5,212 nucleotides of DNA from a bacterium. Lineage in GTDB: Bacteria > Krumholzibacteriota > Krumholzibacteria > LZORAL124-64-63. A program made the translations under genes and the position numbers. Of the stretch, positions 1 through 4,330 are shown piece by piece. How positions within the stretch are numbered: position 1 is the stretch's first letter; each line of letters begins with the position of its first letter. The notes beneath the pieces are model-generated. The model had not been told where the DNA came from. It worked only from the letters and a program-made list of their open reading frames with translations, and made no database searches. The DNA lies in the NCBI GenBank assembly GCA_021767885.1, contig JAASSM010000188.1, forward strand, positions 1 through 5,212. The letters run 5' to 3'.

Positions 1-275
1 AGCAGCAGGAGCGCCGGGGCCACCCAGGCCCAGGCCGCCCCGAACAGCAGGCGCAGCGCGAAGGCCAGCACCGCGCCGACGGGTCCGCCGGGATTGGTGA
101 AGCTCAGGGGACCAGGCAGGGGTTCGCCGGTCAGGGCCCGCCACCAGGGCACGGCCGGCCCGGTGAGCGACAGCCCGAGGTAGACCGCCAGCACCACCAG
201 GACCAGGCCGGCCAGCCAGGGGGCCTGCCACCAGGGTTCCTGGGGACTACGCTTCTTCCGCCTGCGCCCGGACAT
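1..275 (-). CDS. ftsK: FtsK/SpoIIIE-family DNA translocase, N-terminal membrane part (partial, runs off left edge)
   Basis: FtsK anchors at the division septum and pumps chromosomal DNA with a C-terminal motor; only the first 91 codons are here. The reading frame opens with MSGRRRKKRSPQEPWW, a short basic cytoplasmic tail. A hydrophobic segment follows at about residues 18-37 (WLAGLVLVVLAVYLGLSL), then a short loop and a second hydrophobic segment at about 66-91. The loop motif TNPGGPVGAVLA (residues 60-71) resembles the N-x-GG-x-x-GAxLA element I recall before the second membrane helix of the FtsK four-helix anchor domain. The start is chosen because an AGGAGG lies 6 bases upstream, inside accC. 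The gene overlaps the accC end by 29 bases in another frame, so the two are probably translationally coupled. The ATPase and gamma domains lie outside the window, so the name rests on the anchor alone; another multi-pass membrane protein is possible but less likely. Confidence 0.78.
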   Translation of the reverse strand, partial: MSGRRRKKRSPQEPWWQAPWLAGLVLVVLAVYLGLSLTGPAVPWWRALTGEPLPGPLSFTNPGGPVGAVLAFALRLLFGAAWAWVAPALLL

Positions 276-1629
276 GCATCGCCTCCTGCAGCGGGGCGCC
301 GTGCTCGGCGAGGAAGCGAGTGGTCGCCCGCCCCTGCTGGAACACGGGATGGGCCAGGACCGCCAGGTGGAAGGGGATGCTCGTGGGGACACCCTCGAAG
401 ACGCTCTCCTCGAGGGCACGCACCATCCGGGCGATCGCCTCCGTGCGGTCGCGGCCGTGCACGATGATCTTCGCCAGCAGCGAGTCGTAGTATGGTGGCA
501 CGGCATAGCCGGTGTAAAGGTGAGAATCCACCCTCACGCCCAGGCCGCCCGGGGCGTGGAAGTCGTGGACGCGGCCGGGGACTGGCAGGAAGTTCCGGGC
601 GGGATCCTCCGCGTTGACGCGGCACTCGATGGCATGGCCGGTGAACGTGACCTGGTCCTGGGTGATCTCCAGGGGCTCGCCGGCCGCCACGAGGATCTGC
701 TCGCGGATCAGATCCACGCCGGTGATGAACTCGGTGACCGGATGCTCCACCTGGATCCGGGTGTTCATCTCCATGAAGTAGTAGGAGCCGTCCTCGTCCA
801 GGAGGAACTCCACCGTGCCGGCCGAGCGATAGTCCACGGCCTCGGCCAGCTTGACCGCATCGGCCCCCATGCGGGCCCGCAGGTCGGGATCCACCGCCGG
901 CGACGGCGCCTCCTCGATGAGCTTCTGGTGACGCCGCTGCACCGAGCAGTCCCGCTCGCCGAGATGGAGGACGTGGCCGTGGTCGTCGGCGAGGAGCTGG
1001 AACTCGACGTGGCGCGGCCGCGCGAGGTACTTCTCCATGTAGAGCGCGTCGTCGCCGAACGCGGCCTTGGCCTCCGCCCGCGCCGTGGTGTAGGCGCGGC
1101 GCAGTTCCTCGGGATCGGCCGCCGGCCGCATGCCCTTGCCGCCGCCGCCGGCGCTCGCCTTCAGGAGCACGGGGTAGCCGATCTCCTCCGCGGCGGCGAG
1201 GGCCTCCTCCACGGTGGCCAGGACCCCGGTCCCCGGCACGATGGGCACGCCGGCCGCGGTGGCGGTGGCCCGGGCGACGGCCTTGTCGCCCATGCGGCGG
1301 ATGGTCTCCGGGGCCGGTCCGATCCAGGTGAAGCCGTTGTCCAGGACGGTCTGGGCGAAGTCGGCGTTCTCCGCCAGGAAGCCGTAGCCCGGATGGATCG
1401 CCTCCGCGCCGGTGATCTCGGCGGCGGCGATGAGGTTGGGCACCTTGAGGTAGCTCTCGGCGCTGGTCGTCCTGCCCACGCAGACCGACTCGTCGGCATA
1501 CTTGACGTGCAGCGACTCGCGATCGGCGGCCGCATGCACCGCCACGCACTCGATGCCCAGCTCCTTGCAGGTCCGCATCACACGCAGCGCGATCTCGCCG
1601 CGGTTGCACACGAGGATCTTCTTGAACAT
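247..1629 (-). CDS. accC: Biotin carboxylase subunit of acetyl-CoA carboxylase
   Basis: AccC uses ATP and bicarbonate to carboxylate the biotin on AccB, the first half-reaction making malonyl-CoA for fatty acids in the cytoplasm (EC 6.3.4.14). The 460-residue protein aligns end to end with the E. coli enzyme (449). It has the N-terminal Rossmann-like domain (MFKKILVCNRGEIA), Lys116, the ATP-grasp glycine loop KASAGGGGKGM (157-167), MEKYL (198-202), the RRHQK segment with Lys236, Glu274, and the signature EMNTRIQVEHPVTE (287-300) with Glu287, Asn289, Arg291 and Glu295. Arg337 corresponds to the E. coli biotin-site Arg338. No catalytic residue I know of is missing. The ATG has GGAG 6 bases upstream. 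The C-terminus carries roughly a dozen extra residues (ending QAEEA) that overlap the ftsK start. Unusually, accB is not the immediate neighbour: the pilus ATPase gene lies between them. There is no carboxyltransferase part, so this is the stand-alone subunit rather than a propionyl-CoA or pyruvate carboxylase fusion. Confidence 0.96.
   Translation of the reverse strand: MFKKILVCNRGEIALRVMRTCKELGIECVAVHAAADRESLHVKYADESVCVGRTTSAESYLKVPNLIAAAEITGAEAIHPGYGFLAENADFAQTVLDNGFTWIGPAPETIRRMGDKAVARATATAAGVPIVPGTGVLATVEEALAAAEEIGYPVLLKASAGGGGKGMRPAADPEELRRAYTTARAEAKAAFGDDALYMEKYLARPRHVEFQLLADDHGHVLHLGERDCSVQRRHQKLIEEAPSPAVDPDLRARMGADAVKLAEAVDYRSAGTVEFLLDEDGSYYFMEMNTRIQVEHPVTEFITGVDLIREQILVAAGEPLEITQDQVTFTGHAIECRVNAEDPARNFLPVPGRVHDFHAPGGLGVRVDSHLYTGYAVPPYYDSLLAKIIVHGRDRTEAIARMVRALEESVFEGVPTSIPFHLAVLAHPVFQQGRATTRFLAEHGAPLQEAMHVRAQAEEA
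282..287 (-). promoter_or_regulatory. Ribosome binding site of ftsK inside accC
   Basis: The minus strand reads AGGAGG here, a perfect anti-16S match, 6 bases before the ATG at 275-273. It lies inside the accC coding region about ten codons before the accC stop. Another ATG (279-277) lies only 2 bases from it and is an in-frame internal codon of accC, so the ATG at 275 is the sensible start. Confidence 0.75.
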
Positions 1630-1680
1630 GCCGGTCTCCGTGGGAACGGGTCAGGGAACCACGCGCGCCGCGCCGTCGTC

Positions 1681-1727
1681 CCGGGGCCGTGGTCACATCA
1701 GGGCAGGATCGCAGGATCCGGCCCCGG
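1681..1727 (-). promoter_or_regulatory. Dyad/stem-loop candidate in the accC leader
   Basis: Perfect 9-base inverted arms, ccggggccg at 1681-1689 and cggccccgg at 1719-1727, enclose 29 bases. The enclosed stretch includes a tandem octamer, gcaggatc, at 1703-1710 and 1711-1718. It could be a protein-binding dyad or an RNA stem in a transcript reading through from the ATPase gene. GC-rich sequence makes such arms fairly easy to get by chance, so this is only a candidate. Confidence 0.3.
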
Positions 1728-1733
1728 CGGCAA
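1705..1733 (-). promoter_or_regulatory. Weak sigma-70-like promoter candidate for accC-ftsK
   Basis: On the minus strand TTGCCG (1733-1728) and GATCCT (1710-1705) are separated by exactly 17 bases. The start would fall near 1698, leaving a leader of about 70 bases before accC. The -10 matches the consensus at only three positions, but the same -35 hexamer and spacing occur upstream of efp. It lies just downstream of a terminator-like hairpin, where a new promoter would be expected. Confidence 0.27.
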
Positions 1734-1739
1734 GGGCAA

Positions 1740-1761
1740 GGGCGGCGCCGTGGCGCCGCCC
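1740..1761 (-). terminator. GC-rich hairpin after the pilus ATPase gene, terminator-like
   Basis: Perfect 10-base arms (gggcggcgcc at 1740-1749 and ggcgccgccc at 1752-1761) are separated by two bases, so the realistic RNA form is a 9-pair stem with a 4-base loop. It starts 26 bases after the ATPase stop codon. The following transcript sequence is TTGCCCTTGCC, only mildly U-rich, so this is an imperfect intrinsic terminator or a partial attenuator before accC. Confidence 0.45.
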
Positions 1762-1787
1762 CGTGGAATTCCCTGTGGTGGCCGTGA

Positions 1788-2936
1788 CTATTGCAGGCCC
1801 TCGGGGATCCCCGCCGGGACCCCGCCCCCCTGCTCGAAGCGTTCCCAGGTGGTGTCCGAACTGGCCTGGATGCCCTTGACCCGCAGCTGGAACTCGTGGG
1901 GATTGGTCGAGGCATGCATGGCGGTCTCCAGGCTGATGCGGCCCTGCTTGTAGAGCTGCATGAGCGACTGGTCGAAGGTCTGCATCTGGTACTGCACGAA
2001 CCCTTCCTGGATCGCCTGCCGGATGAGCGAGGTCTTCTCCGGCTCGCGGATGTAGTCGCGGATGGTGCTGGTGGCGATCATGACCTCCACCGCGGCGAAG
2101 CGCTGCTCGCCCCGCGGGTCGGCCACCAGGCGCTGGGAGATCACCGCCTGCATGGTGGAGGCCAGCAGGTAGCGGATCTCCTGATGCTGGTGCGGGGGGA
2201 AGAAGCTGATGATGCGGCTGATGGTCTGGGTCGCGTCGATGGTGTGCATGGTCGAGAGCACCAGGTGGCCGGTATCGGCCGCGGTGAGCGCGACCTTCAT
2301 GGACTCGGCGTCGCGGATCTCGCCGATGAGGATGGCGTCGGGATCCTGGCGCAGGATGTAGCGCAGGGCGTCGGCGTAACTGCCGGTGTCGGCACCCACC
2401 TCGCGCTGGCTGATGATGCTCTGCTTGTCGCGGTGCAGGAACTCGATGGGATCCTCGATGGTGATCACGTGGCTGTGGCACTCGTTGTTGATGATGTCCA
2501 CGAGGCTGGCCAGCGTGGTGCTCTTGCCCGAGCCCACGGTGCCGGTGACCAGGATGAGGCCGCGGGGCTTGAGCGCCAGCTCCCGGAGCACCGGCGGCAG
2601 GCCGAGCTGCTCCAGGGTCTTGATCTCCACCGGCACGTGCCGGAAGACCATGGCGATGCTGCCGCGCTGGACGTAGAAGTTGGCCCGGAAGCGAGCGATC
2701 CCGGGCACGCCGAAGGCGAAGTCGATCTCCCGGGTCTTCTCGAACTGCTCTCGCTGCGCGGGCGTGAGGATCTGCTGGGCCACGGCCACCATGTCCTGCA
2801 CCTGAGGGGGCGTCTGGTCGAGCATGGTCAGGCTGCCGTTGATGCGCAGGATCGGCGGCGAGGCGACCTTCAGGTGCAGGTCGCTGGCACCGCGGTCGAT
2901 CATCTCCTTGAGGATCCGCTTGATGTCCAGGGCCAC
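1788..2936 (-). CDS. pilT: Type IV pilus retraction ATPase, PilT/PilU family
   Basis: This 382-residue hexameric ATPase family sits at the cytoplasmic base of type IV pili and powers pilin depolymerisation, giving twitching, adhesion retraction or DNA uptake. The family N-terminus is clear (LLKEM-like helix, then RGASDLHL at 15-22). The core holds a Walker A GTVGSGKST (132-140, Lys138), an Asp box ITIEDPIEF (158-166), a Walker B DPDAILIGEIRD (198-209, Glu206) and a His box STMHT (228-232). The C-terminus, with IRDYIREPEK (292-301) and MQTFDQSLMQLY (318-329), looks closer to PilU than to classical PilT, so the symbol marks the family rather than the paralogue. The Walker A has T-V where PilT usually has P-T. 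The start is GTG, with AAGGAG 7 bases before it and a family-typical first ten residues. It lies between accB and accC, with 195 bases before it and 158 after, so it may form its own unit. No other pilus gene is in view. Confidence 0.9.
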   Translation of the reverse strand: MALDIKRILKEMIDRGASDLHLKVASPPILRINGSLTMLDQTPPQVQDMVAVAQQILTPAQREQFEKTREIDFAFGVPGIARFRANFYVQRGSIAMVFRHVPVEIKTLEQLGLPPVLRELALKPRGLILVTGTVGSGKSTTLASLVDIINNECHSHVITIEDPIEFLHRDKQSIISQREVGADTGSYADALRYILRQDPDAILIGEIRDAESMKVALTAADTGHLVLSTMHTIDATQTISRIISFFPPHQHQEIRYLLASTMQAVISQRLVADPRGEQRFAAVEVMIATSTIRDYIREPEKTSLIRQAIQEGFVQYQMQTFDQSLMQLYKQGRISLETAMHASTNPHEFQLRVKGIQASSDTTWERFEQGGGVPAGIPEGLQ

Positions 2937-2943
2937 GGGGGCG

Positions 2944-2949
2944 CTCCTT
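2944..2949 (-). promoter_or_regulatory. Ribosome binding site fixing the GTG start of the pilus ATPase
   Basis: The minus strand reads AAGGAG, 7 bases before the GTG at 2936-2934. There is no ATG giving the family-typical N-terminus, so this site settles the start. Confidence 0.7.
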
Positions 2950-2969
2950 GCCGGGCGTGAGCATCCGGA

Positions 2970-3022
2970 CGGCCGCCGGGCGGCCGATCCGCGGTCCCCA
3001 GGAGCATCGGCCGGACCGCGGA
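2970..3022 (-). repeat. Cluster of palindromes and an imperfect direct repeat in the ATPase leader
   Basis: Several symmetric elements are packed here, 34-86 bases upstream of the GTG start. A 17-base palindrome spans 2970-2986 (8-base arms, one central base). Perfect 10-base arms lie at 2988-2997 (tccgcggtcc) and 3013-3022 (ggaccgcgga), and 8-base arms at 2981-2988 and 3006-3013. The last two overlap so that they cannot both form easily. Much of this follows from a 14-base unit, CGGCCG-NN-CCGCGG, present at 2981-2994 and 3008-3021, whose two halves are each self-palindromic. It could be an operator or alternative leader hairpins; chance in GC-rich DNA is not excluded. Confidence 0.4.
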
Positions 3023-3051
3023 GAACTTGAGCGGACCGGCCCCGGACGCCC

Positions 3052-3080
3052 GCGGCCCGCTCCCCCGGGGAACGGGCCGC
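3052..3080 (-). terminator. Strong hairpin between accB and the ATPase gene
   Basis: Two 14-base arms (3052-3065 and 3067-3080) match at 13 positions. The single mismatch is a G-U wobble in the minus-strand transcript but C-A in the plus-strand one, so the structure fits a minus-strand RNA. It begins 51 bases after the accB stop. No U-tract follows, so it may be a rho-type or imperfect terminator or an mRNA-stabilising 3' hairpin for efp-accB rather than a classical intrinsic terminator. Confidence 0.42.
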
Positions 3081-3131
3081 TCGTAGGCCCTGCGGATCGC
3101 CGACCAGCCGCGCGGAACCCGCCGCGCTGAC

Positions 3132-3590
3132 TCAGGCCGGTTCGATGCGGAACAGGACGCCCTCCGCCTCCACGGGCTGGCCATCCTCCAGGCAGATCTC
3201 GCGGACGGTGCCGGCCACCTCGGCCTCGATCTCGTTCATGACCTTCATGGCCTCCACGATGCACAGGGTCTGCCCCTTGCTCACGGCCGCCCCCACCTCC
3301 ACGAACGGGGCCGCGCCCGGCTCGGGCGAGCGGTAGAAGGTGCCGACGATGGGCGAGCGCACCTCGGCGAGGTCGCTGCGCGCCGGGGCGGCAGCAGGCG
3401 CCGGCTCGGCGGCGGCCGGAGCCCCGGCCGGCGCCACCGCGGTGGTCACCGGCACCGACGCTCCCGCGGTCTCGACCAGACCGCCGACGTTGCGGATGCG
3501 GATGCTGAGGTCGTCGGACTCGATCTCGAGCTCCGCCACGCCGCTGGCGGAGACCAGCTCGACCAGTTCGCGGATCTTGGCGATGTCCAT
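3132..3590 (-). CDS. accB: Biotin carboxyl carrier protein of acetyl-CoA carboxylase
   Basis: AccB carries the biotin that AccC carboxylates and that the carboxyltransferase then discharges onto acetyl-CoA. The 152 residues show the usual layout. An N-terminal segment ([20 protein letters not shown]) includes the helical region thought to dock the carboxylase. An Ala/Pro-rich flexible linker runs over about residues 45-72, and the biotinyl domain over 77-152. The biotin site is EAMKVMNE, with Lys116 as the expected biotinylated lysine. The protruding thumb loop typical of acetyl-CoA carboxylase carriers is present ([13 protein letters not shown], 88-100), which argues against a lipoyl or decarboxylase carrier domain. 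The ATG has GGAGGA 5 bases upstream. It follows efp by 66 bases with no promoter evident, so the two are probably co-transcribed. It is separated from its usual partner accC by the pilus ATPase gene. The biotin ligase is not in the window. Confidence 0.95.
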   Translation of the reverse strand: MDIAKIRELVELVSASGVAELEIESDDLSIRIRNVGGLVETAGASVPVTTAVAPAGAPAAAEPAPAAAPARSDLAEVRSPIVGTFYRSPEPGAAPFVEVGAAVSKGQTLCIVEAMKVMNEIEAEVAGTVREICLEDGQPVEAEGVLFRIEPA

Positions 3591-3656
3591 GCGTGTCCTC
3601 CGGTTCGGGATGGGCGGTCGCCGCCGGGGCGGCTACCGTCGGCGGTCACCGGCGAA

Positions 3657-4214
3657 TCAGACGCGGCCCAGGTACTTCCCGGTCCGGGTGTCGATCTTCA
3701 GCACCTCGCCCTCCTCGATGAAGAGCGGAACCTGCACCACCAGACCGGTCTCCATGGTGGCGGGCTTGGAGCCGCCCTGGGCGGTGTCGCCGCGCAGGCC
3801 GGGATCGGTCTGCGCCACGGTCAGCTCCACGGTCAGGGGCGGCTCCACGGTCAGGGGCTTCTCCTCGTGCAGCAGGACCTGACAGACGTCGCTCTCCTTG
3901 ACGTATCGCGGCAGGTCGCCCAGCGTGTCCGCCGGCAGCTGCAACTGCTCGTAGGTCTCCAGGTTCATGAACGTGAGGAACTCGCCGTCGGCGTAGAGGT
4001 ACTGGTAGGGACGCCGCTCGAGGCGCACCTCCTCCACCTTCTCGCCGGCGCGGAACGTCTCCTCCACCACCTTGCCCGAGGTCACGCCCTTGAGCTTGGT
4101 CCGCACGAAGGCGCCACCCTTGCCGGGCTTGACGTGCTGGAACTCCATGATGCTCCATAGCTCGCCCTTGTGGCGGATGGTGTAGCCCGTCCGGAAGTCA
4201 CTGGTATCGGCCAC
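3657..4214 (-). CDS. efp: Translation elongation factor P
   Basis: EF-P binds the ribosome between the P and E sites and relieves stalling at consecutive prolines. The 185-residue protein matches the family length (188 in E. coli). The three beta-barrel domains are evident: an N-terminal KOW-like domain (ADTSDFRTGYTI), a central OB domain (about 66-128) and a C-terminal OB domain carrying the family signature from KPATMETG through FIEEGEVLKIDT (150-176). The tip loop is KPGKGGAF, with Lys32 where many species carry a modification. It has lysine, so it is not the arginine type rhamnosylated by EarP; no modification enzyme gene is visible here. The start is taken as GTG at 4214 because family homology begins there and AGGAG lies just upstream. 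An in-frame start 30 codons further up would add residues with no family counterpart and would overlap the candidate promoter. Residues 120-131 contain a doubled PLTVE motif. Confidence 0.95.
   Translation of the reverse strand: MADTSDFRTGYTIRHKGELWSIMEFQHVKPGKGGAFVRTKLKGVTSGKVVEETFRAGEKVEEVRLERRPYQYLYADGEFLTFMNLETYEQLQLPADTLGDLPRYVKESDVCQVLLHEEKPLTVEPPLTVELTVAQTDPGLRGDTAQGGSKPATMETGLVVQVPLFIEEGEVLKIDTRTGKYLGRV
3824..3858 (-). repeat. 18-base tandem repeat inside efp
   Basis: A 17-base word (gctccacggtcaggggc on the plus strand) occurs at 3824-3840 and again at 3842-3858, an 18-base period. A third partial copy (ccacggtcag) lies at 3815-3824. It encodes PLTVEP-PLTVEL followed by TV, at residues 120-133 of EF-P. 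Compared with E. coli EF-P the protein length here is unchanged. Confidence 0.8.
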
Positions 4215-4217
4215 GGT

Positions 4218-4222
4218 CTCCT
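4218..4222 (-). promoter_or_regulatory. Ribosome binding site of efp
   Basis: The minus strand reads AAGGCAGGAGACC directly before the GTG at 4214-4212. The AGGAG is only 3 bases from the start, rather close, while AAGG a little further up gives a more relaxed spacing. It supports the GTG start over the longer upstream reading. Confidence 0.55.
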
Positions 4223-4275
4223 GCCTTGTTGCTCGGGTACGGGACGCGGACGCCGGGGTCCGCGCGAAAGGAGGA

Positions 4276-4304
4276 AGGATAATGCGCGCCCGGAGCGTCG
4301 GCAA
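4276..4304 (-). promoter_or_regulatory. Sigma-70-like promoter candidate for efp-accB
   Basis: On the minus strand TTGCCG (4304-4299) and TATCCT (4281-4276) are 17 bases apart. Each hexamer agrees with the consensus at four positions, and the -10 sits in the only A/T-containing patch of this gap. Transcription would begin near 4269, giving a leader of about 55 bases before efp. Confidence 0.42.
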
Positions 4305-4330
4305 CGGCGCAGATGCGCCTCAGTGCGCCG
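4305..4330 (-). terminator. Small inverted repeats around the TPR gene stop codon
   Basis: Seven-base arms at 4305-4311 (cggcgca) and 4324-4330 (tgcgccg) flank the TGA stop of the TPR gene. A tighter 14-base near-palindrome, ggcgcagatgcgcc, lies at 4306-4319. No U-tract follows, so this is a weak 3'-end hairpin candidate. It overlaps the -35 of the efp promoter candidate by no bases but abuts it. Confidence 0.25.

Noticed and set aside
131..1915. Long minus-strand open frame (594 codons) overlapping accC and ftsK
   Set aside because: It is an out-of-frame reading of accC, rich in Arg/Gly/Pro, and conflicts with both accC and the ftsK start.
274..1953. Long plus-strand open frame (559 codons) opposite accC and the accC leader
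   Set aside because: It is antisense to a full-length, unmistakable accC. High-GC third positions remove stop codons from opposite frames; the translation is low-complexity and matches no family I recognise.
1791..2960. Plus-strand open frame of 389 codons opposite the ATPase gene
   Set aside because: It mirrors the ATPase gene codon for codon and has no recognisable domain.
2981..3022. H-type pseudoknot from the interleaved 8- and 10-base stems
   Set aside because: The connecting loops would have zero length across long stems, which is not sterically feasible. Mutually exclusive hairpins or DNA palindromes are more reasonable.
1693..3264. Minus-strand open frame of 523 codons across the ATPase gene and the accB-ATPase gap
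   Set aside because: It is an out-of-frame shadow of the ATPase gene with Arg/Pro/His-rich translation. It would also run through the hairpins in both gaps.
3620..3646. Short inverted repeats between efp and accB (gccgcc/ggcggc and accg/cggt)
   Set aside because: Stems are only 4-6 pairs in GC-rich sequence, with no U-tract; this is expected by chance.
4215..4304. Longer efp start, 30 codons upstream
   Set aside because: The added residues (MPTLRARIILPPFARTPASA and onward) have no counterpart in EF-P, and the start lies in the candidate promoter. The GTG at 4214 gives the normal length.
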